Assembly: GCF_900099965.1 (NCBI RefSeq)
Contig: NZ_FNDJ01000034.1
Coordinates: forward strand, 1 to 64,000
Reading direction: 5' to 3'
Origin: Nonomuraea jiangxiensis
GTDB lineage: Bacteria; Actinomycetota; Actinomycetes; Streptosporangiales; Streptosporangiaceae
Length of the DNA: 64,000 nucleotides
In this document: positions 34,261-43,559 of the stretch, piece by piece
How the letters are laid out: each line of letters begins with the position of its first letter
How positions within the stretch are numbered: the first letter of the stretch is position 1
The notes under the pieces: generated by a model
Databases searched by the model: none
The model's input: only the letters and a program-made list of their open reading frames with translations
Told to the model about the DNA's origin: nothing
Program-made: the position numbers and the translations under genes

Positions 34261-35999
34261 CAGAGACGATGACGGGTGCCCAGATTCTGGTCCAGGCCCT
34301 GGAAGAAGCGGGCGTGGAGCTCATTTTCGGGATGCCGGGCGGGACGATCCTGCCCGCCTACGACCCGCTGATGGACTCCACTCGGCTGCGCCACATTCTG
34401 GTGCGGCACGAGCAGGACGCCGGTCACGCAGCGGCGGGTTATGCCACCGCGACCGGCCGGCCCGGGGTGTGCATGGCGACCTCCGGGCCCGGCGCGACGA
34501 ACCTGGTGACGCCGCTGTGCGATGCCGCGATGGATTCGGTGCCCGTGGTTGCGGTGACCGGCCAGGTCATTCGCCCCCTGCTGGGCACCGACGCCTTCCA
34601 GGAGGCCGACATCTGCGGCATCACCCAGGGCATCACCAAGCACAATTGGCTGGTGCGCTCAGCCGTGGACATCCCGCGTGCGATCGCGGAAGCCTTCCAC
34701 GTCGCCACCACCGGCCGCCCCGGCCCGGTCCTGGTCGACATTCCCAAGGATGTCCTGCAGGAACATGCGCCGTACGTGCGCCCGGAGCGGATCGACCTGC
34801 CAGGAGTGCCCCAGACGCCGCGCCCGCACCCGCGCAGTCTCACGCAGGCGGCGGCCGCCCTGCGCGCGGCGAAGCGGCCGGTCCTGTACGCCGGCGGCGG
34901 GATCATCAAAGCCGATGCGGCCGGCGAGCTGATGACCTTCGCCGAGCTCACGGGCATCCCCGTGGTCACCACGCTGATGGCCCGCGGCGCGTTTCCGCGC
35001 AGCCACCAGCAGAACCTGGGCATGCCGGGGATGCACGGTACGGTGCCCGCAGTCACCGCGTTGCAGCAAGCCGACCTCGTCCTCGCGCTGGGAGCCCGCT
35101 TCGACGACCGCGTCACGGGCGACCCGAAGACCTTCGCCCGGCACGCGAGGATTGTGCACGCCGACATCGACCCGGCGGAGATCGGTAAGAACCGTGCGGT
35201 GGACATCCCCATCGTCGGCGACGCCCGCGACGTCCTGACCGGCCTGATAGAAGCGGTTCGCCAGATCGGCGGCCCCACCCCCTGGCCGGCTTCCGGACCA
35301 TGGTGGGACGCCATCGAAGCGTTGCGCGCCGCCCACCCGATGACCTACGACCGGCCCGCCGACGGCTCGCTGGCGCCACAGCAGGTCATCGAGCGGATCG
35401 GGCAGCTCGCCGGCCCCGACGCCACCTACGTCTCCGGGGTCGGGCAGCACCAGATGTGGGCCAGCCACTATCTTCCGCTGGAACGGCCCCGCTCGTTCCT
35501 GAACTCCGGCGGCGCGGGCACCATGGGATACGCGCTGCCCGCCGCGATGGGCGCCAAGCTGGCCCATCCCGACACCATCGTGTGGGCCATCGACGGCGAC
35601 GGCTGCTTCCAGATGACCTGCCGCACCCTGGCCACCTGCACCGTCGAGGGCATCGCGATCAAGGTCGCGGTCATCAACAATTCCGGCCTGGGCATGGTGC
35701 GCCAGCTCCAGTCCCTGTTCTTCGACGACCGTCACTTCGGCGTCGACTGCAGCACCCCGCAGCTGCCGGACTTCGCCGCTCTGGGCGAAGCGTATGGCGG
35801 TGTCGGTCTGCGCTGCGATCACGCCGAGGACCTCGACGCGACCATCCGCAAGGCCATGGAGATCAACGACGTCCCCGTCGTTATTGACTTCCGCGTGAAC
35901 CAGCAGGAGATGGTCTGGCCGATGATCGCGGCCGGAGCCTCCAACGACGATATCCGCATCGCCCGCGACACCGCTCCGACCTGGGACGCCGACTACTGA
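34257..35999 (+). CDS. ilvB: Acetolactate synthase large-subunit-like ThDP enzyme
   Basis: A 580-residue ThDP enzyme started at GTG 34257 (GAGGAAG upstream). Glu52 in RHEQDAGHAA is the cofactor-activating Glu. A central FAD/nucleotide domain (about 200-330) is present, and the ThDP-Mg motif runs from GDGCFQM to NNSGLGM. It condenses pyruvate, or pyruvate with 2-ketobutyrate, for Val/Leu/Ile synthesis. No regulatory-subunit gene (ilvN) follows, so it is either an orphan catalytic copy using a distant subunit or a specialised paralogue. It lies right after a dead Tn3 element. Confidence 0.88.
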   Translation: MTETMTGAQILVQALEEAGVELIFGMPGGTILPAYDPLMDSTRLRHILVRHEQDAGHAAAGYATATGRPGVCMATSGPGATNLVTPLCDAAMDSVPVVAVTGQVIRPLLGTDAFQEADICGITQGITKHNWLVRSAVDIPRAIAEAFHVATTGRPGPVLVDIPKDVLQEHAPYVRPERIDLPGVPQTPRPHPRSLTQAAAALRAAKRPVLYAGGGIIKADAAGELMTFAELTGIPVVTTLMARGAFPRSHQQNLGMPGMHGTVPAVTALQQADLVLALGARFDDRVTGDPKTFARHARIVHADIDPAEIGKNRAVDIPIVGDARDVLTGLIEAVRQIGGPTPWPASGPWWDAIEALRAAHPMTYDRPADGSLAPQQVIERIGQLAGPDATYVSGVGQHQMWASHYLPLERPRSFLNSGGAGTMGYALPAAMGAKLAHPDTIVWAIDGDGCFQMTCRTLATCTVEGIAIKVAVINNSGLGMVRQLQSLFFDDRHFGVDCSTPQLPDFAALGEAYGGVGLRCDHAEDLDATIRKAMEINDVPVVIDFRVNQQEMVWPMIAAGASNDDIRIARDTAPTWDADY

Positions 36000-36357
36000 G
36001 CCAACTGCGGCTCCCGGCGACATCGTCGGCCATGCACTTCCTCGGCACTATGACGATCGACAGGGAATTGCGGCGGAAACTCCGGATCTGTCCTCTCTGG
36101 CCGGGCCTTGCTCTTACGGCCCGAACGTCCGCGCCGCGACCGCGCACTTGGCGACACGCATCACAACGGTTACCCCGTTACCGATGTCCGGTTTGCCTCT
36201 GCCGAGCAACGGCTGTCCGTCAGGCAACCAGGGCGTGCCGTCGGGGTGATCCGCGAGTGAGCCGCCGCGACGTCACGGTCTCAGGAAGCGTCATCGCAGG
36301 TCAGCGCGACTATGCTAGCGAAATCGGGATCATTTGCTACACGGACGGGTAGAGGAC
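36000..36357. other. Intergenic region
   Basis: About 358 bases after the acetolactate synthase. No frame with recognisable content and no strong dyad was found. Confidence 0.35.
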
Positions 36358-36613
36358 ATGGCCGCAACGGACGCCATCCTGGGCGCGGCGACGAGGAGAT
36401 CCCCAGCGGTCGTCGTGATCGACGTAGAGGGCACCGTGATCGGGTGGACGCGATCCGCGGAGGAGCTCACCGGCTACGCCGCCGCCGACATCGTGGGCCG
36501 GTCGGGGCCGGCGCTCCTCCTGCCCGGCGACACCCGCCTGTGGACGGGCCGGCTCGGTGACCAGGAGCGCTGGCACGGCCTGGCGGAGCTGCGGCACCGT
36601 GACGGGAGCCGGC
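36358..36613 (+). pseudogene. PAS-domain sensor protein, N-terminal fragment
   Basis: It starts at ATG 36358 with AGAGGA upstream. It reads as a PAS domain (AVVVIDVEGTVIGWTRSAEEL, TGYAAADIVGRSGPAL, HGLAELRHRDGSRP) and stops where an IS scrap begins. Actinobacterial PAS proteins starting this way usually continue into GAF and SpoIIE-phosphatase or kinase domains, which are missing. Confidence 0.6.
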
Positions 36614-36675
36614 CTGCTTAAGGGTCTCCCACACCGTGGACGGTGCGACCTTGATGTCCCGATCCCCCATGGGCG
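36614..36675 (-). mobile_element. Short IS scrap
   Basis: The minus strand reads DIKVAPSTVWETLKQAG, closely matching the HTH segment of the transposase remnant at 49339-49840. It truncates the PAS gene. Confidence 0.55.
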
Positions 36676-36919
36676 GTAACCGCAGTGTGGCGAACGTGTT
36701 CGTGACGGTGAGGTAGGCCAGGCGAAGCCCTCATATGGTCATGACCTGAGCGGGTGTGATTATCGGCAGGCGCTATGCCCGTGGCGTCCTCTCTGTGGGG
36801 AGCGTCACACCCGAGCCGGGTCCGATAAGTTTCCGCGGCCTGTCGCCTCTGTACCGGTATATCGCGTATGGCGCCGATCGGATGTCGGTGGCATGTGCTC
36901 CGCCTGAGCTAAGGAGAAG

Positions 36920-37687
36920 ATGATGGCTCTTCCACAGACAGTGTCGCGTCAGGAGTGGCTGGCGGCCCGGCTTGAGCTGCTGGAGCGGGAGAAGGAGGTC
37001 ATGCGTGCGCAGGACGCGGTCACCGCGCGGCGCCGGGAGTTGCCGATGGTCAGACTGGAGGAGGACTACGTCTTCGAGGGCCCGGACGGCAAGGCACGCC
37101 TCGTCGACCTGTTCGAGGGCCGCAACCAGCTCATCGTCTACCACTTCATGTGGAACAACTCGGCCGCCCGGGCCCGTGGCACCCAGGCGCCGGACGAGGG
37201 GTGCGCGAGCTGCTCGTTCACCATCGACGGCGTGGGCCGCCTGGACCACCTGCACGCCAGCGACACCACCTTGGCGCTCGTCTCCCGCGCGCCACTGGAG
37301 GCCATCCAGAATTTCCGGGCGCGGATGGGCTGGACGATCCCGTGGTACTCCTCGGCCGGGAGCACCTTCAACTTTGACTTCCACGCCACCAACGACGAGT
37401 CCGTCGCGCCCGTCGAGTTCAACTACAAGGACAAGGCGGCCCTGCAGCTCAGCCCCAAGACCGCGTTCACGGTGAACGGCGACGGGCAGGCCATAAGCGT
37501 CTTCGTCCGCGACGGGGACACCGTCTTCCACACCTACAGCACGTACGGGCGAGGCACCGAATTCATGATGGGCACCTACCAGTTCCTCGACCTGACCCCC
37601 ATGCCCCGCCCGCGCTACGTCAACCAGTGGCCCTACCACGACACCTACGGCAGCCCAGCGGGCCCTTCCCACTGCGCCCACCACTGA
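36920..37687 (+). CDS. DUF899 thioredoxin-like protein
   Basis: A 255-residue protein with AAGGAG just before ATG 36920 (a second ATG follows). It matches DUF899: QEWLAARLELLEREKEVMR, RRRELPMVRLEEDYVFEGP, FEGRNQLIVYHFMW, then DEGCASCSFTIDGVG, which carries a Cys-x-x-Cys pair in the position of the thioredoxin-fold active site. Function is unproven; a redox or detoxification role is usually suspected. It precedes a DUF5134 fragment and an ECF sigma gene in the same direction. Confidence 0.85.
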   Translation: MMALPQTVSRQEWLAARLELLEREKEVMRAQDAVTARRRELPMVRLEEDYVFEGPDGKARLVDLFEGRNQLIVYHFMWNNSAARARGTQAPDEGCASCSFTIDGVGRLDHLHASDTTLALVSRAPLEAIQNFRARMGWTIPWYSSAGSTFNFDFHATNDESVAPVEFNYKDKAALQLSPKTAFTVNGDGQAISVFVRDGDTVFHTYSTYGRGTEFMMGTYQFLDLTPMPRPRYVNQWPYHDTYGSPAGPSHCAHH

Positions 37688-37761
37688 ACCATCGGCGGCC
37701 GGTTCGGCGGCGCCCGCGAACCGTGGCGTCGCCGGTCTGTCCGAAGCACGGGAGTCATCGA

Positions 37762-37956
37762 ATGATAATGATCGAGTCCATGCCGCTGAGGTGGATGCTC
37801 GTCCTTGTGTTCGCGGGTGCCGGCGGATGGTTCCTGTTCCGCGGCCTGCGACCCGGCTCCGATGGCCCGCCCTTGGGCGTCACCGACCGGATCTCCCATG
37901 TGGCTCACGCGCTCATGGCCGCGGCGATGGTCATCATGATGTGGCCGATGGGATGA
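37762..37956 (+). CDS. Short DUF5134-like membrane protein
   Basis: A 64-residue protein with two membrane helices (PLRWMLVLVFAGAGGWFLF and VAHALMAAAMVIMMWP). The spacing with DRISHVAHALMAAAMVIMMWP matches the N-terminus of DUF5134, whose members are normally about three times longer. It ends in an ATGA overlap with a possible start of the sigma-factor gene. It is either a truncated gene or a short coupled peptide. Confidence 0.55.
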   Translation: MIMIESMPLRWMLVLVFAGAGGWFLFRGLRPGSDGPPLGVTDRISHVAHALMAAAMVIMMWPMG

Positions 37957-37967
37957 GTGGAGAAACG

Positions 37968-38984
37968 ATGACGCGTACCGCACAGCGGCGGACGGACCCG
38001 CCCGCCACCAGGCCGGATGAGGAGTTCGCCCGGCTGAGCGAGCCTCACCGGCGGGAACTGCTGGCCTACTGCTACCGGATGCTCGGCTCGATCCACGACG
38101 CGGAGGACCTGGTTCAGGAGATCTACCTGCAGGCCTGGCGCGGCTACGGCGCTTTCGAGCAGCGTTCCTCGCTGCGTACCTGGCTGTATCGGATCGCGAC
38201 CCGGGCGTGCCTGAAGGCGCTGGAGGGCAGCCGACGCCGGCCGTTGCCCTCCGGGCTGGGCGGCCCGAACGACGACCCGGGCGAGTCGCCGGGCCCCCGC
38301 CTGCCGGAATTGTCGTGGCTGCAACCCGCTCCCGACGCGCTGTTCGGCGGCGACCCGGCCGCCGTGGTCGAGGCACGGCAGACCATGCGGCTGGCCTTCA
38401 TCGCCGCGTTGCAGCACCTACCCGCCCGCCAGCGCGCCGTGCTCATCCTGCGCGACGTGCTGGCCTGGCGCGCGGTCGAAGTTGCCGATCTGCTCGAAAC
38501 CACGACCGCCGCCGTCAACAGCGCCCTGCAGCGTGCACGGACGCACCTCAGCCAGAACGCGCCCAACCAGGACGAGATCACCGAACCGGCCGACGCGGAC
38601 CTGCGGGCGCTGCTCGAGCGATACGCCGCCGCCTTCGCCAACGCCGACCTCGCCGCCCTGATGACGGTGCTGACCGATGACGCGGTGTGGGAGATGCCGC
38701 CGATCCCGGGATGGTACGCGGGCCGGGAGGCGGTCGGACGCTTCCTCGCCGCCAGAGTCGTCACTGCCGGCGGGTACCGGTTGATCCCGGCGAGGGTCAA
38801 CGGGCAGCCCGCGTTCGGGTCGTACGCGCGCGACCACGACGGCATCTACCGGCCGCACGCGCTTCAGGTCCTGACCGTCACCACCACCGGCATCGCACGG
38901 ATCGTCGCCTTCCTCGACACCGGACTGTTCCCCCTGTGCGGGCTCCCGCCCACGGCCGACGCCACCGATGATGACGCGGCGTGA
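37968..38984 (+). CDS. ECF sigma factor with C-terminal SnoaL-like domain
   Basis: A 338-residue protein started at ATG 37968 (GGAGA five bases upstream); ATG 37953 is an alternative. Sigma region 2 is at about 17-80 (ELLAYCYRMLGSIHDAEDLV) and region 4 about 130-190 (ALQHLPARQRAVLILRDVL, WRAVEVADLLETTTAAVNSA). A SnoaL/NTF2-like domain follows (~205-325, DLRALLERYAAAFANADLAA). This is the large ECF group that lacks a normal anti-sigma and is thought to be gated by its own C-terminal domain. It may control the DUF899 gene upstream. Confidence 0.88.
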   Translation: MTRTAQRRTDPPATRPDEEFARLSEPHRRELLAYCYRMLGSIHDAEDLVQEIYLQAWRGYGAFEQRSSLRTWLYRIATRACLKALEGSRRRPLPSGLGGPNDDPGESPGPRLPELSWLQPAPDALFGGDPAAVVEARQTMRLAFIAALQHLPARQRAVLILRDVLAWRAVEVADLLETTTAAVNSALQRARTHLSQNAPNQDEITEPADADLRALLERYAAAFANADLAALMTVLTDDAVWEMPPIPGWYAGREAVGRFLAARVVTAGGYRLIPARVNGQPAFGSYARDHDGIYRPHALQVLTVTTTGIARIVAFLDTGLFPLCGLPPTADATDDDAA

Positions 38985-39391
38985 GACCAGGTGCCGGCTG
39001 AACCGCCACGAACCCACAACCGCGTGCAGGGTTCCGGCCTGGCCATCCTTGGAAACGTCGGGGACGCGTCGCTCGCCTCCTCATGACGGACGATCTCCTC
39101 ACCCCTCTGGGGCTGCGTGATCCGGTGGGAAAGCAGCCGCAGCGTCGGCGCAGGGCATGGCCCCTCAAGCATCCTGTCTTGGCTCACGTTTCAAGATCAC
39201 GACTAGGCGTGGAGTGCTGACCTGGAGGTTTACTCGAAAGGCACCACCCTGCAAGATGATCAGAGAGGACGCAGAACTGCGGCCTTCCGGTTCTGGTCCT
39301 TCCAGACGAGGTCGGCAACACCCAGGTCTACCGTGGGGCCCCTCCCAGGACTCCCCGGAGTTGCCCGTTGCGAGCGGGGGGCGTACCGGGT
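38985..39391. other. Intergenic region
   Basis: About 407 bases between the sigma factor and a convergent small membrane gene. No recognisable coding content or strong hairpin was seen. Confidence 0.35.
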
Positions 39392-39610
39392 TCACTCGCC
39401 GATCTCCCGCCCCCTGATCAGCCGCGCGCGCGCCCGCTGCAGCCGCGGCAGCAGCCCGTAGACGACGATCGGCACCACCAGCGTGGCGACGATCGGCGGC
39501 CGCAGGTACGGCGGGACCGGCTCCAGCAGGCCGCCGAGCGCGAGCTGCAGGACGGTGAGGGTGGGCAGGACGGCGATCCAAACCATGAGTGCCTGGTGGT
39601 GACGGGACAT
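39392..39610 (-). CDS. Small two-helix membrane protein
   Basis: A 72-residue protein started at ATG 39610 (AAGGAAG upstream). Two membrane helices are clear (ALMVWIAVLPTLTVLQLALG and PPIVATLVVPIVVYGLLP), then an Arg-rich cytoplasmic tail. It resembles short proteins found divergent from LysR regulators. The shared 104-bp spacer contains a palindrome, so the LysR protein probably controls it. Function unknown. Confidence 0.7.
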   Translation of the reverse strand: MSRHHQALMVWIAVLPTLTVLQLALGGLLEPVPPYLRPPIVATLVVPIVVYGLLPRLQRARARLIRGREIGE

Positions 39611-39675
39611 GAGTTGTCTTCCTTTCGGGAGGCCGGGCTTGCGCTTCATAGCCTGCCGCTACGCGATCTAGAAGT

Positions 39676-39693
39676 CCAAGATATGATTCTTGG
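39676..39693. promoter_or_regulatory. LysR-type operator
   Basis: CCAAGA-TATGAT-TCTTGG, perfect 6-bp arms and an AT-rich centre, lies in the divergent spacer 22 bases before the LysR start codon. LysR sites are typically dyads of this kind in front of the divergent target. Confidence 0.6.
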
Positions 39694-39714
39694 GCATCTT
39701 GATAAGGAGAGCTT

Positions 39715-40626
39715 ATGGAGCTTCGCCAGATGCGGTACGTCGTTGCCGTGGCGGAAGAGGGCAGCTTCACCCGGGCCGCGGCCCGGGTCCACATCGCCCA
39801 GCCCGCCATCAGTCAGCAGATCGCCCAGCTCGAACGCGAACTCGGCGAGCAGCTCTTCGACCGGACCGAGCGCCGGATCCGGCTCACCGCCGCCGGGCAG
39901 GCCTTCCTGCCTTACGCCCGTGCCGCCCTCCAGGCGGCCGCCACCGGTCGTGACACGGTAACCGCGCTGCGGGGCGTCCTGGCGGGACACCTGATCGTGG
40001 GCACCGTCCCGGCGCCCCCGGCGACGCTGCTTGGCCAACTCGCGCGGTTCCAGCGCCGCCACCCCCGGGTGCGCTTCACCCTGCGCACCGGCGACCCGGA
40101 GCAACTCGTCCAGCAGGTGGTCGCCGGCGACCTCGACACCGCCCTCATCGGCACCGCGGGCCCTCGCCTGCCCGCCGGCCCTGCCGGGCAGCGACTGCCG
40201 GCCACGCTGGCCGCCCGCGAGTTCGACCATGAGCCTCTTGTGATCGCCGCCCCTGTCGGACACCCGCTCGCCGCCAACGCCGATGCCGCCCTCGCCGACC
40301 TGCACGAACAGCCGCTCGTCACGCTCACTCCCGGTACCGGACTGCGTGCCGCGCTGGACCATGCCTGCGCAGAAGCGGGCGTGGACCCCGACATACGCGC
40401 CGAGACCGACGACCTGGCCCTGCTGGCTGAACTGGTCGAGCACGGCTTCGGCATCGCCCTCATACCGGGCTCGGCCGCCCGGCGCCTGGGCCCACGGCTG
40501 GTCACGCTCCCCCTGCGCCACCTTGCCTTGGACCGCCCACTGACGCTGATCTGGCGCCGCGACCACATCACCTCACAAGCTCGGGCGTTCCTCGAAATGG
40601 ACCCTCCGGCCACACCTGCACCCTGA
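39715..40626 (+). CDS. LysR-family transcriptional regulator
   Basis: A 303-residue protein with the canonical LysR HTH at residues 1-62 (MELRQMRYVVAVAEEGSFTR, QPAISQQIAQLERELGEQLF) and a two-lobed effector domain (~90-295). It is divergent from the small membrane protein at 39392-39610 with a palindrome between, so it probably regulates itself and that gene. The effector is unknown. A decayed IS begins about 110 bases after its stop. Confidence 0.9.
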   Translation: MELRQMRYVVAVAEEGSFTRAAARVHIAQPAISQQIAQLERELGEQLFDRTERRIRLTAAGQAFLPYARAALQAAATGRDTVTALRGVLAGHLIVGTVPAPPATLLGQLARFQRRHPRVRFTLRTGDPEQLVQQVVAGDLDTALIGTAGPRLPAGPAGQRLPATLAAREFDHEPLVIAAPVGHPLAANADAALADLHEQPLVTLTPGTGLRAALDHACAEAGVDPDIRAETDDLALLAELVEHGFGIALIPGSAARRLGPRLVTLPLRHLALDRPLTLIWRRDHITSQARAFLEMDPPATPAP

Positions 40627-40733
40627 CGGCTTCGCGACAGCGCCGACTAGGTGCCGACACGCCGGCCGGGCTCCGGGTACCGGGCAGCACCCTGGAGCTC
40701 CTCGTCTCTGCGGCTCGCCCGACCTTCGTGCTG

Positions 40734-41600
40734 TCATTGGCTGGTGCAGTACTCGTTGATCAGTCCTGTGACGGTCCATCGGCGGTGGATCCGGGAGGTC
40801 ATGTCGATCACCTGGCTGGGGTCGTGCAAAGGAGGGCCGAGGGAACGGCCCTGATGCGGGCGATGATGGTTGAAATGCGTTCGTACTCGGTCAAGACCTT
40901 GCGCAGGTGCCGATCTCCATGGATGAGCAGGTGATCGAGGCACTCACGGCGTAGCGTTCCCACGAACCGCTCCGCGAACGCGCTTGCCCGCGGCGACCGG
41001 ACGGGCGTCTTGATGACCCGCACACCGCTGGTGGCGAACACCTCATCGAACGAACGGCAGAGCTTGCTGTCACGGTCCCGGATGAGAAACCTGAACGTGC
41101 CGGCGCGTTCTCCCAGGTTCATCAGCAGGTTCCGGGCTTGCTGGGTGGTCCAGGCGCCGGTCGGGTCGGAGGTGATGCCTAGCATGTGCACGCGGCGTGT
41201 TTCGATCTCCATGACGAACAAGACGTACAGGCGTTTGAGGAACACGGTGTCGACGTGCATGAAGTCGCATGCCAAGATGCCGGAGGCTTGCGAAGTAAGG
41301 AATTGTCGCCAGGTTGGTGAGGCCTGACGTGGCGCTGGGCCGCGGCCCGCTGCGGGGCGGATGGTGCCTTCCCCGATTCGATGGCCGAGGCCGAGCAATT
41401 CCCCTCGGATCCGCCGGTGCCCCCATCGGGGATTCTCTCTGGCCAGCCGGATCACCAGCTCACGCAGCTCGTCCGGGATCGGTGGACGCCCGGCCGCGTT
41501 CGGGTACGTCCAGCGTTGGCTCACCAGTCGTCTCGCGTGAGGAGAGTCAACCAGCCGAACAACCGGACCATCAGCAGATACAGCGGGCGTAGGAACACGA
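40734..41600 (-). pseudogene. Decayed IS transposase (rve type)
   Basis: The core is legible: ENPRWGHRRIRGELLGLGH, GILACDFMHVDTVFLKRL (Asp), FRFLIRDRDSKL (Asp), FAERFVGTLRRECLDHL (Glu). The tail is in another frame (HFNHHRPHQGRSLGPPL and TVTGLINEYC), and the N-terminal region (MVRLFGWLTLLTRDD) is joined to the rest by a deletion. At least two lesions make it inactive. It is a relative of the intact element at 5298-6447. Confidence 0.8.
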
Positions 41601-41705
41601 GTGCCGAGGATAGAAGGCCAGGTCAGATGCCGTGGACGAGTTATGGCACCGCACACGGTACGAGGGAGCGAACGATTTTCCGGTCGCCGCCCCCTCGCGG
41701 GTTCG

Positions 41706-43127
41706 TTACTGGATGGCGCCGGATCGGGTGAGGAGGTCCTGGTACCAGGTGTCGTACGGGCGGTTGGTCGCCGGTTGGTTGGCCAGTGGGCTGGTCGCGT
41801 CGCCCGCCGAGTCGAAGTCCCAGCCGCGGACGAGCCGTCCCGCCTGCCGGGCCGCGGTGATGAACGCCGACTGGGTGGCGGGCGCAGCGTAGAACAGCGC
41901 GCCCTGCTGGAGCTCCGCGCTGTCGCCCTGCTGGAACTCGTCGAAGGCGACCTGCTGGTAGCGGATGCGGTCGCCGGCGTACCTGTCGGTGTCGATGCGC
42001 AGGGTCTGGGACGGGGTCGGGCCGTCGGCGCCGGTCCACACGCGCACGCGCGAGGTGCCGCTGGTCGAGGTGGTCTTGTCGTGGCGGGCGTCGGAGGTCT
42101 TGGCGTTGCCGCTCCACGAGACCGCCATCGCGCCGGCGTCGAGCACGCCGTCCCAGCTCCAGTTCTGGCTGTTGCTCTGGCTGCGATGGATCTCGCGCAA
42201 CCGGGTGCCGGCCGCGTCGGTGAACCTTATCGTGGGCAGGACGCCGTCATCGTACTTGCGGCTGGCTGACCAGGTGATCTCGCCGTCGGCGCCGAGGCGG
42301 CCCACGCGGTACCACAGCGTGGTCGCGTTCTGGGATTGGTGGACCTCGACCAGGTCGCCGTTGTCGTTCAGCGCGATGGCCGGCGTGACGCCGTTGTCGT
42401 ACTTTCCGTGGCGTAGCCAGGTCACCCGGCCGTCGGCGCCGTACGTGCCGGACCAGTACCAGAGCGCGCCCGAACCCGAGTCGTGCACCTCCACGACCTG
42501 GCCGCGGCCGTTGATCGCGACGGCGGGGTTGTAGCCGATGTCTCGCTTGTACTGGGTGCGGGTCTTGCCGTCGCCGGAGATCAGGGGGAGCACCCGGCCG
42601 CGCAGCGCGTCCACGGTCGGCGGGCTCGCCGGGTAGTCCTCGGCCCGGAACAGCCGCGCGCCGAAGACGGAGACGAACTCCTGGTTGAGCGCGGCCAGGT
42701 CGCCCGCGGCGTAGGAGGTGTTGTCGGTGAGGTCGTCCTTGATGTCGAGCGCGACGACAATCGGTGCGGCGGTGGGATGCTGCGCGGACCAGGTGTTGAT
42801 CACGTTGAGCCAGTCGCGCAGGAGGTTCGACGCGGGGTTGCCCGCGTGGTCGACCTGGTTGCCCGGGGAGTCGTGGCCGATGGAGTAGTCGCGCGAGGTG
42901 GCGTAGTCGTTGTCGTGAATGTCGAGTTCGATGAAGCGGATGCCGTGGTCGAGTTGGTAGGCGATCGAGTTCCTGGCGCCGGAGATGTTTCCCGAGTAGC
43001 TGTTGTGCGTGGCGCGGAAGATCGCCGAGGGTAACGGCTGATCCGCCAGCGCCTCGGCGGGCCCGCCGATCAGCAGCGTGGCCGCGGCGACGGCGAGCAC
43101 GGACAGGACGGTTCTTGAACGGAGCAT
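41706..43127 (-). CDS. Secreted PI-PLC X-like protein with lectin-like repeats
   Basis: A 473-residue protein with a Sec signal (about 1-28). The catalytic half resembles the PI-PLC X barrel: RATHNSYSG (first His), RFIELDIHDND (acidic metal-type residues), SIGHDSPGN (second His). Around residues 195-330 three ~45-residue repeats follow, each with (V/R)E(V/I)H(D/Q/R)S and W-rich strands, as in sugar-binding propeller modules. The N-terminal half may cleave phosphoinositides or glycolipid anchors and the repeats may bind glycans. Substrate unproven. Confidence 0.78.
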   Translation of the reverse strand: MLRSRTVLSVLAVAAATLLIGGPAEALADQPLPSAIFRATHNSYSGNISGARNSIAYQLDHGIRFIELDIHDNDYATSRDYSIGHDSPGNQVDHAGNPASNLLRDWLNVINTWSAQHPTAAPIVVALDIKDDLTDNTSYAAGDLAALNQEFVSVFGARLFRAEDYPASPPTVDALRGRVLPLISGDGKTRTQYKRDIGYNPAVAINGRGQVVEVHDSGSGALWYWSGTYGADGRVTWLRHGKYDNGVTPAIALNDNGDLVEVHQSQNATTLWYRVGRLGADGEITWSASRKYDDGVLPTIRFTDAAGTRLREIHRSQSNSQNWSWDGVLDAGAMAVSWSGNAKTSDARHDKTTSTSGTSRVRVWTGADGPTPSQTLRIDTDRYAGDRIRYQQVAFDEFQQGDSAELQQGALFYAAPATQSAFITAARQAGRLVRGWDFDSAGDATSPLANQPATNRPYDTWYQDLLTRSGAIQ

Positions 43128-43237
43128 CCTCTGATCCTCACGTCGGGGATCTTCCCAGCGAATACGATCACGCGCGTCCGGCCAACCCGGTCGGTGCTTT
43201 GTTCAGCCCGTCGTCACGGTCTCGTTGGAGGGCGTCG

Positions 43238-43259
43238 GGGGTAGGACCGGCCCTACCCC
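43238..43259. promoter_or_regulatory. Palindrome upstream of the sensor-kinase relic
   Basis: GGGGTAGG-ACCGGC-CCTACCCC, perfect 8-bp arms, 56 bases before the relic's start codon. It is a likely operator left from an autoregulated two-component gene. Confidence 0.5.
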
Positions 43260-43315
43260 GTACACGCCCGCGCGCAGGGTCGAGGGGGTATGGGCCCGGC
43301 TCGTAGCGTTTCCCC

Positions 43316-43540
43316 ATGAGAACCCTCCAGCGCCGCCTCACCACCGACACCCGCTACACCCTGTTCGGCCTCCCGCTGTCCGTCGCCTCCTTCGCCACCA
43401 CCGTCATCGGCTTCTCGGCGGGTCTGGGCTCCGCCGTCGCCTTCGTCGGCGCCGGTGCTGAGCGCGACCGCCGCCAGTGCCAAGCACCTGGCCGACCTCG
43501 AACGCGTCGCGCTCCCTGACGTGCTCGGGGCCCGGGCGGC
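43316..43540 (+). pseudogene. Sensor histidine kinase, N-terminal fragment
   Basis: RYTLFGLPLSVASFATTVIG begins the membrane 'putative sensor' domain found before actinobacterial histidine kinases. After a frameshift near 43455 it continues as LSATAASAKHLADLERVAL. Sequence homology stops near 43540. The kinase and ATPase domains and the partner response regulator are absent. Confidence 0.55.
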
Positions 43541-43559
43541 GGTCCGGGCCGGATCACGC

